A DNA stretch of 64,000 nt from Nageia nagi (GCA_050084985.1 JBITNC010000001.1:159092001-159156000); one strand, 5' to 3'; positions 24,170 to 37,260 are shown, counted from the stretch's first letter. Numbers and translations are program-made. Notes: a model not told the origin generated them from the letters alone.

Positions 24170-24600
24170 GCTAAACCAGCTCTTGATTTGCAATAGTACA
24201 TGCAAGCCATCTTTGAAGTTGTTCTTGATGTCTCATTCTTATAGAAGGTAGATTAATTGGTTCTTGATTTTCATCTAACAAGTCTTTATATTGTGTTTTT
24301 AGTTCAACATTCTCTTTTATATGTTCATAACATCTAGTAGGTTCAAGTGGACCAAAGGAGTTTTTGCATACTAAAGGATGTATTGCACCCTTATCTTTGG
24401 AAGGCCATCAACATCATAATAATGTATTCCTACAACTTCCCTTCATTACCGTTCTCTATCCTTACAACTTGAAAAACTGCATAAAATAAATGCCCTAGAA
24501 TAAAGAGTGATAGTATCATTCCATCCTATTATCTCATGATTAACCATTGGTTCATATCATAGAAAAGCATATTCTGTTGGAAAAAACTACATAGCTATGT
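24170..24600 (-). pseudogene. coding-like remnant upstream of TNP2, unidentified
   Basis: The minus strand reads CKNSFGPLEPTRCYEHIKEN, then VELKTQYKDLLDENQEPINL and PSIRMRHQEQLQRWLACTIA around 24370-24185, with another short open piece near 24560-24470. It is protein-like but matches no family I can name with confidence. It could be the N-terminal exons of the CACTA transposase or a second element-encoded protein, since it shares its strand. Confidence 0.35.
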
Positions 24601-25234
24601 TATCTCTTGCCCTTGTTGACTTAAGATTATTTAATAAGAATTATCTACATTGGGTTTAATTATTAAAACATCAATGCAGATAGGAGATATTGATAGGATT
24701 TGATGCTAATTTAAAAAACCAAATCATAATTTTATGTTGATTACCTAAACATCTTCATCATCTTTAGTTGGTAAAGATGGGCTATCACTTATTTGATCAA
24801 GACTGGAGTTATCTTCCTATAACATTAGCCATAATAAAAACTTAATAAATACTGCATATTGTTTAAATGAGATATTACATTTCTAATGAAATTTGTATGC
24901 ACATTAATGACATGGATATATCTCATCATCATCATTCTATTAGCATTAATCAATGGTGGTATAATCCCATCCTCATCCTCATCCTCATAAGTTGACACAT
25001 CCACTCACCTCTTATGATGAAATGATGACATGTTTTTGGCCTAAGATAGTACATCACTCCTCCTATGACTCAACATAATAATTAAAATCAATGATGATAT
25101 TAATATAATAAAGTCACTTGCCTTAATTATAATAAAATCAACTTAAAAATAATAGTAAGTACATTTTATGGTTTAAAATGTTGAGCTACTATTAAAATAT
25201 TTAACTAGAAATAAAAATGATGACTTATAGGCTT

Positions 25235-26024
25235 AAAATTTTAGGGTTTACAGGTATTAGGATTTATAGTATAAGGGTTTAAGAATATAGAATATTAAGG
25301 TTTAAGGGATTATGGTTTAGGGTTTAAGGTTTAGGGATTTTAGGGTTACAGGTTATAATTTACAATTTAGGGTTTAAGGTATAATATTTATGGTTTAGGG
25401 TATATGATATAATGTTTCAAGTTAAAACTTTAGGGATTTTGGGGTTAGGGTTTAGGATTTGAGATTTAGGGTTCAAGGTATAATATTTATGGTTTAGGGT
25501 ATAGGATATAGGGTATAATATTTAGAGTTTAATGTCTAAGGTGAAAGGTTTAGGTATTTTTAGGTTAGGGTTTACGATTCAAAATTTAGAGTTTAAGGTG
25601 TAATGTTTATGGTTTAGGGTATAGGGTTTAAGGGTTAGGGTTTACAATTTAGCATTTAAGGTTTAGGGTATAATGTATAGGGTCTAAGGTTTAATGTTCA
25701 AGGTTAAAGGTTTAGTTTTTTAGGGTTAGGGTTTAATGTTTAAGGTTAAAAGTTTAGTATTTTTGGGTTAGGGTTTATGATTTAGGATTTAACATTTAAG
25801 GTTTAATATTTAGGATTTAGGGTATAATGTTTAGGGTTTAAGGTATAATATTTAAGATTAAATATTTAGGGTTTGTAATTTAGGATTTAGGGTTTAGGTT
25901 ATAGGGTATGGGGTTCAATATTTAGGGTATAATGTTTGATGTTAAAGGTTTAGTGTTTTGGAATTAGAATTTATGATTTATGATTTAGGTTGTAAGGTAT
26001 AATGTTTATGATTTAGGGTATAGG
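25235..26024 (+). repeat. degenerate interstitial telomere-like array (TTTAGGG strand)
   Basis: Long runs of TTTAGGG-derived words (GGTTTAGGGTTTAAGGT, GGTATAATGTTTAGGG and similar) with strong 7-bp periodicity but many substitutions. It continues at 27132-27985 after an inserted element. Confidence 0.85.
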
Positions 26025-27131
26025 CACTACTACACATAACCAATTTTGCATCATACCATGCATCAATCTATAGTATTTAAAAAAAATTTATAGAAATCAT
26101 GATGTATAAATTGATGCTAAGAGTACTATAAATAAATATCATTTTTTTATCAATTATAATATCTTTCATTACATCATATATCGACATTATTAGTGTCAAA
26201 TAATTAATGTTATATGAGATGTATAAAGCATCATTTATAATTTCAAAATAATCTAGTTTGATCTTGAGGATGCAGGGGAAAGATGAATTAATCTAGTTAT
26301 TATATTCCATGAGAATATTTCTTGTTAAATAATTCATGTGCCTTCTGTACACTTCCACATTATATATATATATATATATATATATATCTACCAAGGTAGT
26401 CAAAACCACAACATCTAATAGAAATCTATTTTTAAAGAATCTTTAATGTATGTAAAATCATTTTGTAAATCTCTTAGTTTAGTGCATGCTTTAAGGATGC
26501 TAGAAAAGATGAATTCATCTAGTTGGACTACTATTGGTGTTTTTTGCATTTGGTGAAATAATTTTAATGCTTGTTAAGGAAATAAAATTGTTTGGTATCA
26601 AAAATTTATCATGTTCTATTAGAAGATATGTTGTTCAATCATACAATAAAAAACTTTGCGAGCTTCCACCAAAGATGGATAGTTGGAGCATGCAATACGT
26701 ATTTTGCTTACTACAAAATATAGATACACACTACTCTCTATGCTCTTCAACATGTCTTCAACTCTTATAGAATTGCATTGCCAATAATTCCATTATAGAG
26801 GGAAAGCTCCTTCATTCACTCATCAATGGCATCACACTTGCTATTCAAAATTGATCATTAATCAAGGGAATGCATCGATGGTCAATAGCAAATCATGCCA
26901 TGATTCGTGTGCATGATCTACACCTTTTTTTATTCTTTTTTTACTTGATGCATTATTTAATGTAATTAATACATAAACCAATACATCAATCAATAATTCA
27001 ACCAATACATCAAAAAAATTAGTTTAACATAGATTGACATAAACATGCCAAATAATGATGCATCTTGCATCATGGTATCAAAATATAATTATATGACATA
27101 TGGTTTGATTAAAAATTGCTAAAATGTAGTG
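26025..27131. mobile_element. non-autonomous CACTA-like element splitting the telomere-like array
   Basis: It begins CACTACTACACATAACC and ends GCTAAAATGTAGTG, so both ends carry CACTA...TAGTG, and telomere-like repeats continue on both sides. Subterminal sequence has repeated TGATGC/GCATCA words, and a block TGATGCTAAGAGTACT (about 26113) matches one inside the similar terminus at 57518. No transposase was recognised. The 3-bp flanks (AGG and GTG) do not agree, so a perfect target duplication is not shown. Confidence 0.6.
26359..26387. repeat. (AT)n microsatellite
   Basis: An uninterrupted AT dinucleotide run inside the CACTA-like element. Confidence 0.95.
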
Positions 27132-27985
27132 GTGAGGGTATAGTGTATAATGTTTATAGTTTAGGGTATATGGTTTATGGTTTAGAGTTTAGGGTTTATG
27201 GTATAGGGGATATGGTATAATGTTTAATGTTTAATATTTAGGGTTAAAGGTTTAGTGTTTTGGGATTAGGATTATGATTTAGGGTTTAGTGTTTATGGTA
27301 TAAGATACATGGTTTAATGTTTAGGGTATAGGATTTGGGGGTTAGGGTTTATGATTTAGGATTTAGGGTTTATGATATAATATTTATGGTTTAGGGTGTA
27401 TGGTTTATGGTTTAGAGTTTAGGGCATAAGGTATAATGTTTAAGGTTAAATATATATGATTTACAATTTACAATTTAGGGTCTAGGGTATAGGGTTAAAT
27501 GTTTAGGGTATAGGGTTTAAGATTTTGCATTTATGGTATAGGGTTTGAGGTTTAGTATATAGGGTTTACGGTTTATGATTTAGGATTTAGAGTTCAAGGT
27601 ATAGGGTTTGAGGTTTAGTATATAGGGTTTAGGATTAAAGGTTTAGGATTTATGATTTAAGGACTAAGGTTTAGGGTGAGTTTACAATTTAGGGTTTAAG
27701 GTTAAGGGATTAGGGTTTAGGATTTAGGGTTTGAGGTTTAGGATTTAGGGTTTAAGGTATAAGATTTAGGTAATAAGGTATATGGTTTAATGTTTAGGGT
27801 TTAAGATATAAGATTCAGTGTATAAGGTATATAGTTTAATATTTAGGGTATAAAGTTTAGGTAAAGGTTTAGGATATATAGTTTAGGGTTTATAATATAG
27901 GATTTAGGGTATAATATTTAAGGTTTAGGGTTACAATTTAGGATTTAGGGTTTAATATTTACAATTTAGGATTTAAGGCTTAAGG
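27132..27985 (+). repeat. degenerate telomere-like array, second half
   Basis: Same TTTAGGG-derived repeat and strand as 25235-26024, continuing directly after the inserted element and ending just before the copia LTR at 27997. Confidence 0.85.
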
Positions 27986-27996
27986 TATAGGTGCCA

Positions 27997-28238
27997 TGCT
28001 AGATAACTCCTAAATAAAAAAGCATTATATTATGGTATAATAATGTCTAAATACATTTGGAGAATGACTCTTCAGATTCACCTTCTTGGGTGACCTTTGA
28101 GATATAATGTAACTCTTCATATTCTTCTAGAAAAGAATCTAAATTATAGTATACATAAAGCTACAAATTTATTAAACATAGTAACTAACTAATATTATAC
28201 TATATATACCATAATCCCTAAGGATTAGGTATCTAACA
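27997..28238 (-). mobile_element. copia 3' LTR, about 242 bp
   Basis: On the minus strand the LTR starts TGTTAGATACC directly after a polypurine tract (AAGGGGGGAA) that follows the pol terminus, and it ends TCTAGCA at 27997. The terminal dinucleotides TG...CA and the short inverted TGTTAG/TCTAGCA ends support the limits. Beyond its distal end lies the telomere-like array. Confidence 0.6.
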
Positions 28239-28239
28239 T

Positions 28240-29790
28240 TCCCCCCTTAATTCTAAGGGGAGTTGGTAAGTCCAAGCATCTTCCTAAACTTCTCGAACTT
28301 TTCTCTTCCAAGTGCCTTGGTGAAGATGTCTATTGTTTGCTTATATATGGGATAATGTTTCAATTAAATTGTCTTGACCTTTACATGATTTCAAATCAAA
28401 TGATACTTTGTGTTGATCTGTAGTATTTGATCATGAAACTTTGGATTATTTACCAATTGAATTACAAAAATATTAGCAATTAGAAGTGGAGTTAGATTCT
28501 CCTATTTTTCTTGCAAATATTCCAGTACCTTCTAAAGCCACATAATCTCATTTGTTGCCTTTACAATAGCCACATACTCTACCTCTGTAATGGAATCTTC
28601 TGGAATGAATTACTTTCATGATCTCCAAGAGATAGTTGTTGATCCAAGACTCATGGCATATCCTAAAGTAAAAAATCCTTTTTCTTTGTCACCATAAAAA
28701 TCTAAATCTATATATCTAATAAGTTTGAAGTCTCCTACTTTGAAATACTTAAGCCCTAATTCTTGTATGCCTTTCAAATAGTAGAGAACTCTTTTTACTG
28801 TATTCTAATGTCCTACACATGATTTTTACATAAACCAAGAGAGAATTTCAATAGAAAATGAAATGCATGGTCTAGTTGTGGTTAGATATACAAGACTCCT
28901 AATAAGTTGTCTATACTTCATTGCATCCTCAAATGCATTCCCTTCAATAGATTTCAACTTCAAATCTTATTCCATTGGAGTGGAAAGAGGATTACAATTT
29001 GACATGCCAAATCTATTTAACAATTCTCCAATGTACTTTCTTTAGTAAATGAAAATGTACATTGAGTTTTGTGTCATTTCATTGTGCAAATAATAAAGAA
29101 GATGTCCTATATCTGTCATTTCAAAACCTCTCTTCAAATCTTGTTTCATGGATGCAATGTAACTTTCATTTTTTCCAATTATCAAAAGATCATCTACATA
29201 TACCACAAGATATACAATAGTTTTGCCAACTTTTCTAACAAACAAAGTTACATAATCAAGATTAAAGTGTTTAAAATTTATTTTTAAGAGATTCTTAGTA
29301 AGCTTTTCATACTAAGCACGAGGAGCTTGTTTTAGGCCATACAAGGACTTGATGAGCTTACAAACTTTTTTTCCCTCACCCTTCACTACAAATCCTTCTA
29401 GCTATATCATGTACACATTTTCTTTCAAATCACCATTCAAGAAAGAAGTCTTCACATTCATCTAATGAACTTTCCATCCATGCTAAGCTAACGTTATAAA
29501 AAAAATAATGAATAGTAACCCATTTTTCTATGGGAGCAAAGGTTTCATCATAGTTAATACCTTATTTCTATCCAAAACCCTTTGCCACAAGCCTTGCTTT
29601 GTGTTTCCCAAGTGAGCCATTGGATCTGTACTTATTTTTGTAGACTCACTTACATCTAATAGGTTTGGTTCCATATGGAGGATCCACCAACTTCCATGTC
29701 CTATTCTTGATGAGAGCATCATACTCCTTCTTCATAGCATCCTTCTATATATCATGATAAAAAGCTTATTTAAAGGAAGTTGGATCATAA
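28240..29790 (-). pseudogene. Ty1/copia pol fragment (RT to end)
   Basis: From about 29750 the minus strand reads ALIKNRTWKLVDPPYGTKPI, KARLVAKGFG, NYDETFAPIEKWVTI; then VYLVVYVDDLLIIGKNESYI, where YVDD is the catalytic box (about 29200); then the RNase H stretch (GFFTLGYAMSLGSTTISW, EVEYVAIVKATNE near 28600), and the end IDIFTKALGREKFEKFRKML near 28290. Frameshifts and stops separate these blocks. Integrase, protease and gag are missing upstream, so the element is truncated near 29800. It is followed by its 3' LTR. Confidence 0.8.
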
Positions 29791-29836
29791 TCAACAGAGA
29801 AATTTAATTCATAATCAAAAGAACATTCCAATAGTT

Positions 29837-29930
29837 GCCTAATTACTATATCATGTAATGCAATATATATCAAATATGTATCAAGCAACCTATATGCCTA
29901 ATTACTTTATCATGTAATGCAATGTGATTA
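29837..29930. repeat. local direct repeat
   Basis: GCCTAATTACTATATCATGT near 29837 recurs about 59 bp later with one change, followed in both copies by AATGCAAT. It marks the truncated end of the copia fragment. Confidence 0.6.
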
Positions 29931-30069
29931 TGCTTTTTTTACAATTTCATAAATCGATTTAATCTTATTAATGTGAGTAGTATGAAGAAATTTTTAAAGT
30001 TTTTAATTTTCCTATAATATATACTAGTTAGTTGTTAAAATAAGGTAGGTTGGTAAAACTATAAGCTGG

Positions 30070-30575
30070 GTTTACATATCTTGCTAACAAGTCACATAAT
30101 AGTATATTAGAAGTGGTCATTACAAATATTCCTCCATTGTGAATAATCTAACCCTTGTTTAACAAACATGGGCTCCAAGATCAATATGGCAGATGAAAGG
30201 CTTCCTAGGGTTAAGTATTGGCTTGATGACTAAATGTGTCCTCAAAGTGCAATGGGATGCAAGGAATATCATCAAGCAAGTAGTTCATGGCTTTCCAAGG
30301 TATCAAGTCTCAATAACGTAGCCAATGGACTAACTAGTCCATTGGTGTTGCCCAAATAAACTCACATATCCCTTTTTATAGTCATTCAATTGAAATTAAT
30401 GACTCCTATCCTAAGGTAAGACTATCTTTGTGATCAAATCCAAGTGTATCCTGCTCTATGGCTCAATAACTATGCAAGTGGGAACTAAAGAAAATTAGAA
30501 TCAATGGTTGGTCATTACCTCTAACTCATTGATGTTCATTTTAAAGGCATCATGCAGATGCATCTAGAAAATAAA
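30070..30575 (+). repeat. composite repeat, unique blocks A and B (copy 1)
   Basis: Block A (about 30080-30165) contains TCACATAATAGTATATTAG and AGTGGTCATTACAA. Block B (about 30235-30590) contains CCAATGGACTAACTAGTCC, TGACTCCTATCCTAAGG, GATCAAATCCAAGTGTA and CTCATTGATGTTCATTTTAA. Both recur inverted at 63225-64000. No coding capacity was found. An ATTAAC-type array follows directly. Confidence 0.75.
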
Positions 30576-31085
30576 GCATATATTATAATATAGCATTAAG
30601 ATTGCACTAACATTAACATGGCAATAATATAACATTAACATAACATTGATATTAACATAGTCACATATCTTTAACATTGCATTAACATTAAAATAACATG
30701 AACATAACCTAACATAACATTAAAATTGACATTACATTATCATAGTATTAACATTGTATTGACATTGTAGTAACATTAACATTAACAAAGCATTAATGAT
30801 ATCATAGTATAACATTTCATTAATATTTCAATTACATTAACATTACAATAGGATTAACATTACCATTAGAATAACATGAACATAATATTAATGTTGTATT
30901 TAATTAACATTGATATCACATTAACATAACATTTACATTGACATAATGATATTATTAATATTGCATTATGATTAACATTATAATACTAATAACATTGCAT
31001 TTTAACATTTCCATAACATTAACATTAACAAAGCATTAACAATATTATAGTATTAAGATTACCATTAAAATAACATTAACATTAA
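30575..31085 (+). repeat. ATTAAC-type short tandem array
   Basis: Irregular repeats of ACATTAAC, ATAACATTAACAT and ATTGCATTAACA. The inverse (GTTAATGT) array occurs at 62930-63665 next to the same flanking blocks. Confidence 0.85.
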
Positions 31086-31830
31086 ACCCTAAACCTTAGC
31101 CCCTAACCCCAAACATTAAACCTTAGTTCTTAACCATAAACCTTTAAACCCTTACCCTTAACCCCTAACCCTTAAAACCTTGTCCCTAACTCCTAACCCT
31201 TACCCCTAATCCTAAATTATTACCCCTAACCCCAAACACTAAACTCTAACCCTAAACCTTGAACCCTTAAACCCTTACCCCTAACACCTAACCCTATCCA
31301 TTAAATTACCCTAATCCTTACCCCAAATACTTTAACCAAAACCCCTCAAATAATCTATAAATCCTTAACCCTTCAACCCTTAATCCAAAATCCCTAACCC
31401 TTTAAACTTCATTAACCTTAAACCCCTAAACCCTTAGCACTAACCCTAATCTTAACCCCTAATCCTTAACTTCAACCTTAACCAATAACACTAAACCCTA
31501 AATAATAAAGCCTAACTTGACTTCTAACCCTAAAACCCTAATCTATTACCCTTAACCCTAAACCCTAAATCATAGCCCTTAACCTCGAACCCTTACCCTT
31601 AACCATATCCCTAACACCTAACCCTAACCATAACCATTAACACCTAACCCTAACTCCCACTAACATTAACCACTAACACCTAACCCTAACCACTAAATTA
31701 CCCTAATCCTTACCCCAAACCCTTTACCCTTTAAACCTCTTTAACTCCAAAGCCTTACCCTTAACCCTTAACTTTAACCATAACTAATAACACCAAACCC
31801 TAACTTATATTATATTATCCCTAACCCCAA
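31081..31830 (-). repeat. degenerate telomere-like array (CCCTAAA on plus)
   Basis: Dense CCCTAAC/CCCTAAA/CCCTTAAC words on the plus strand. Opposite in orientation to the 25-28 kb array. Confidence 0.88.
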
Positions 31831-32495
31831 AACCTAAAATATATTATATTATTTTTTAAAATTAAATATATTTTTAATTTATATTTATTATAAACTATTA
31901 GATAAACTATATTATTCATACATAAATTAAATTTATTTTTTAAATTGAATATTATTAATATATTTTTTTAATTAAATATTTATTAATATATATTTTTTTT
32001 AATTTTTAACTCATGACATTAGGATTGATGACTCTTTGGAAGAAAATTTTCATCAAGCACATTATCAAAATGCACCTGGAACTCATAAAAATAATAAGCC
32101 CTATCACACAAACTCCTTACTCCCATTGCAAATATTGTAATAGAGATAAAAAAAAGCTTATAATTTAAATTTTTATGGGGGAGAGAAAGAAAGAGGGTTC
32201 TCTACAACATTCTACCACATTATTTTGTAGATTTCTTAGCCAGGTAACATTTTTCTACAATATACTATCAATTTTTTAAATTTTTTATAGATTTTTAATT
32301 TTTTACTCTTAAATGTAAAAATTGAAGAAAAAAATAGGTTATGTTTAATCTAGATAAAACTAGTAAAAACTTTAGGGTTTTAGAAAAAATCTTAGGTTTT
32401 TTTAAATAAATTTGAGTGTTTCTTAAAGAATTAAAAAAAAAACCATAGGGTTTTTTTACCAAATTCTCTAAAAACCCTATAAATTTTGCAAAAAA
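31830..32495. other. AT-rich DNA, no feature seen
   Basis: Very AT-rich sequence between the telomere-like array and the LINE 3' end. Confidence 0.5.
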
Positions 32496-35400
32496 TATAT
32501 TTTTTTTTAATGAAAAGTTCTTGTATTAAATTAAAAACTTTTACAACAAAAGGGGCTTGCAGGTGGTAGAGAGCACACCACATAAAGTTATTGCCTAACC
32601 CTAATCCCAAGTTAGGCAAACCCAATCAATTAACTTATTAAAAAGCTAAAATAAAAAGAAAACTATTCAATTGAACATTGAGAAAATAAAGCAAATCATG
32701 TATTAGTCTTATGAGAAGAGCCTATGGGGTGGTACATCGGTAGCAACCATATGATTCCATTCATTAAATAACATAGGGTGAATGCCTCAACCATAATTAG
32801 CCCTAGGTGAGTTATCTTCTTTATCACCTCATCCTATAACTTACTTTGAAGATAAAGGTTGAGACCACCCTTGCAGGCCAATTGATGTAGAAGGTGGCAA
32901 AGCATTCCAACTAGGATTAGGGGCATCTAGAGATTGCATATCCCACCCCTTAGGAGGTCAAGAAGAAATTTCTCTAGAATCATAAAAATGCTTTAAAGGA
33001 GGGGAAGATTGGGCCTAATTCTAAACATTGTGTTGAGATTGCAAATGCAATAGGGGACACCAATGTGAGTGAGAGCATGAGTGATCTTGAGAGGTAAAAC
33101 TAGGAGGCAATTTACTAATAGCACAAGGAGCATTACCTTAATATTTCAACAAAGTGCAAATATGGGCTAACTCGAGCTCCACCTTTTGAGCTTAATCAAT
33201 AATCTGCATCCATATATCAAAAAAGACTTCTATCTTATCAAAGAGAGAAAACACAACTATAGGAATGGCTTCTTGAAAAAACACTTTATTTATAGTTTTC
33301 TAAATGTGAAATAAAAAAGTGTAATGAAATATATACCAAATAGTTTTCAGAGGAAGTATGAGGGTAAAATAATCCCTTAGCAGTGCATATTGCCATGAAA
33401 ATGATAAAGACATATAAGGAGCTAAAAATGAATCTACCCACTTCCAAGAAGTGACAACCCTAAGAAAAAAGCAAAACACATGCATAATGGACTCAAGTTC
33501 ATTGCAAAAAGCTCACCTAGGGTCTTCGACTCCAACATACTTAATATGGGAACCCACAGGAGACTCTAGTTAAGTGAACTCCATATAAAAAAGCTTTTTT
33601 TTTTGTTCATTTGAAGAATCCCATGTAGCCTTTAAGTATTTCTTCCACCTGGTGTGCTAGGAAACCATATTCCACTTGTCATTAAGCTATGAAATTATGG
33701 GCAACACTGGAGTAAGCTGGTTGTACCCCAAGCTCTCTCTATAGTTAAGCAATGGGGTATCAAGATACCATCCCCAATCTTTTCACCATGGTTTTTAGGA
33801 GTTTACACCAATTTTGTAAAAAGCATAAAAAGGTGTAAGCTTAATAATCATAAGTAGCCTTGTTAGTGGAATTCAAGCAAAAAAGATACTTGAATTTATC
33901 CCATGTAATCTAATTCTTAGAGTGTTTATAAAACAAAATTGTAATAGTAACAATGCCTCATTTGAAAAATTTGTAGGCATGCACCCATTAAACCTAGTCT
34001 AAAGGGATACCACTAAGAATAAATAATGAAGATCATCATATTTTTAATTTATTAATATAGATCCCTTTCATTTAATCTAAAGCATCAATTACTACCAAGC
34101 TTTCCAAATGCTTTAAATGACAAAGGATCATGAAATTTTGATATAGATAGGAGCCATAATCATTGAAGGAAAATCTAACCCCTTATAAGCTTTTTGGTTA
34201 AGAGGTAGGCTCATAGACACTACATTTTACATGAGGAATTTATAAGCTTCACTTCCTCTTAGAGCCTTAATAATCCACTTAGCACAAAAAGCCATGCCTT
34301 AGAATTTGCATTAAAAAAGACCCATAACACCTAAGTCTTGAGGAAGGAAACACATTTTCCAAGCCACTTTATGAAACCCTTTCTTATCTACTTGGCTATT
34401 ACAAAGGAATTCTTAAAGAAGCTTTTCTAGCTTATTATAGTGGGCTTGCAAAGGCACCAAATCTGAAAAATAGTACACATGGGTAGAAGCAAGTACCTTA
34501 GAGTAAATTTGAAACTTGCCTGCTAATGATAGCCTTTTGGAGTTGTAGTAGTCCAACTTTTTTTCAAATTTAGCAATCACATAGTTCTAGAGCTAAGGTA
34601 GTGATCCCTAAAATGCAAAGAGTATGCCTAAAAACTTAAAATCCTCCCCAAACTAAATTCAATTCCATTGATAATTAGCTAACCAAGTTGGCATATCTAG
34701 AGGGTACTGCCTGTAGCAGAAGGCTTTCTTCCATTGAATACTAGATTCATATGCTTGACAGAAGGTGTTTAAGCATTCCACTACCTTATATATTGATTAC
34801 TTATCTTCCCAAATGGTTAAAAAGAATCCTTTATGAAGTTCCCATTGATAAGTTGACCTTGATTCCCAAGAAGCATGATCCCATATATTTTGCCTTCACT
34901 ATAATGCTTGGCAAGCAAGTACCCGAAAGCTTATACTACTAAAACATAAAGGGATGGGGCTAGTAGGCAACCCTATTGAATAGATAAATGAATCCCAATA
35001 GCTTACTTTTGCATACTATTTAAAGAAAGAACATTAGAATGTCATTGAATAACATGTTCACAAATCTAGATCCAAACCTTAAAGCTTCCAACATGGAAAG
35101 GATGAAGAACCATTCAATTCTATCATTACCTTTCTCAAAATCTAGTTTGTCAAAGAGTGCTCATTGGTTAGTGGACCAAGCCCACTTCATTCCTTCTAAT
35201 AAAATTATTACATTATTTCGGATGCAATGATTTTGAATGAATCTAATTTTCTTAGCATGAACAATGATCGAAAGGATGGGCCTAAGGTGCAATGAAAGGA
35301 TTTTAAAAATAATTTTGTAACTGACATTTAAAAGAGTAATTGAACTCCAATTTGTAATGAGCTTGGATCACCCTACTTCAAGATGAACTTAATATTCCCT

Positions 35401-37260
35401 TTATTGATAACAACCCCAAGAGAGACAACTTGAACTGCCTTGAGGTAAACCTTATAAAGGTTGGAGCCTAAAAATTCCTACCACACTTTATAGAATTTGC
35501 AAGGAAATCCATCCAACCTTGGAGCATTACCATATACCATATACATAAGAGCATCCTCTAATTCCTTAATAGATAAGAGATTTTTACATTTAGCTCGATG
35601 CAAGGGATAGAGTGGAGATAGTATTACATCTTTATACTTTTGTAGAGCTAGAGATCGCTTAAGAGTGTAGGGATAACATACAAATACCTAAGTATAATGA
35701 TGGGTAAAAAATTTAGCAATCTCAAGATGAGATATTAACCAAACTCCCTCATCATACAGAGCTTTGAATTGTATTTCTTATCTTGTGGATAGAGTCTTTG
35801 AAAAAAAATTTAGAAACCTTATCCCCAATTTTTAGCCAATGTAGTATGGATTTAATTTGGGTTCCCTTAGCTTCATACAATTCAATTAGCTTGAGATAAT
35901 GTCTAATATGGGCAACTTGTGTTTGTAGGTATGTATGTAATAGATAGAATTCTAATTGAATAAAAGCTTGAGCAAATTTATCATGAAGACCCATGGAAAT
36001 TTGGCATATGAACTATGCAACATTCTTTACCAACTTATGCAAAATAATAGAGGTACTAAAGATGGCAACATTTCACCAATCTATCCACCCTGTATCACCT
36101 GATAGTAGGGGGATAGGTTTGACACTATGTGAATATAGCATAGGATAATATCACTTTGTAAGAAAGAATTTTCTAGGAAGAACTAAGATTTGAAATGCCT
36201 CTAAGGCAAAGAAGCAATCCAAATTCTAAAAGTAATGTGCTCATGATTAGATGAGGTGAGACCTATAATTATTTCCACAAATGGGACCAAGGGCACCCAT
36301 AGGGAAAAGGAGAATTCCTAATAGTCAAAAAGCATATCATTATCAATCCATTTGATAACTCATGCATGGCCAACTTTAAGGTTTGACCATGTATAACAAA
36401 GATAATTTGATAAAAGTTCCACATTAAAGTTGATATTATGGTCTACCAACCCTACCTTATGTTTCATAAAAAACCATGCCTCTTGCTCCCTAAGATCCCA
36501 CTTATTAGGAGTGGAGTTAGCACGATCAATCCATTTGATAACTCATGCATGGCTAGCTTGAAGGTTGGACCATGTATACCAAAGATAATTTGATAAAAGG
36601 TCCACATTAAAGTTGATATTAGGGTCTGCCAACCCTAGCTTATATTTCATAAAGAACCATGCATCTTTATCCCTAATATCCCACTTATTAGAAGTGTAGT
36701 TGATATTTTCATATTTCATTTTCCATCATATTAAAAATCTTCAAACATAAGCCAAACTATTAGTGGAAGTGATAACGCAAACCACCATCATAATGCACAC
36801 CTTTTTGGGGCATCATTCAATGCATAAACATTAATAAATTTGAAAGATATGCCCTCACCTTCAAGCAATAACTAAACATCATGATGATTAGGATAAGTAC
36901 CCCATGAAATGAATTTATTCTTCAATTTTCTACTTAACATAATTACAATGCCTGTACTCTCATGATGGTGATTCATTGCATATACATGGCTCCTCGTCTA
37001 AATGGAAGTACATGTTAACTACAAAGTGAAGTTAGCTGCTTTAAATTCTTGTAGACATATAAAATTAGGGAAACCATATGTATAAAAATATCTCTTCTCA
37101 GATCATGTAATGTTAGATTAGATATATCAATCCTCAAACATTCAAAGAAAAGAAATTCATTCACAAATGCCTAAGATCATGCCTTCTTGAGCATCCACAT
37201 CTAGTTTCAAATTAAAAAGAGATTGGAGAGACTTATTAAAAAAAACTATTATACCCTTTA
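32496..37260 (-). pseudogene. LINE ORF2 relic: endonuclease, RT and C-terminus
   Basis: Minus-strand blocks in order: an AP-endonuclease-like region near 36950-36240; LYEAKGTQIKSILHWLKIGD near 35870 and FFFKDSIHKIRNT; an RT region around 35400-34700, with the FADD area degenerate near 34800; then FEKKLDYYNSKRLSLAGKFQ and IYSKVLASTHVYYFSDLVPL near 34560-34460; and a zinc-knuckle-like VEDPR*AFCNELES near 33520. The 3' UTR ends with a minus-strand A run at 32508-32498 (T on plus). Stops and shifts are frequent. This is a much longer copy than the LINE in the HROB intron and appears to be of a different subfamily. Confidence 0.72.
36342..36707 (-). repeat. 183-bp tandem duplication inside the LINE endonuclease region
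   Basis: Copy 1 is 36342-36524 and copy 2 is 36525-36707. Both start ATCAATCCATTTGATAACTC and carry the same reading on the minus strand (STLMW.FYQIIFGIHG...LAMHELSNGLI). The copies differ at scattered positions, so the duplication is old. The period is exactly 61 codons. Confidence 0.85.

Noticed and set aside
26534-26770. 78-residue plus-strand open frame as a gene
   Set aside because: It lies within the non-autonomous CACTA-like element and has no recognisable motif or splice context.
25235-27985. True chromosome end
   Set aside because: The repeats are highly degenerate, are split by a transposon and continue into other sequence on both sides.
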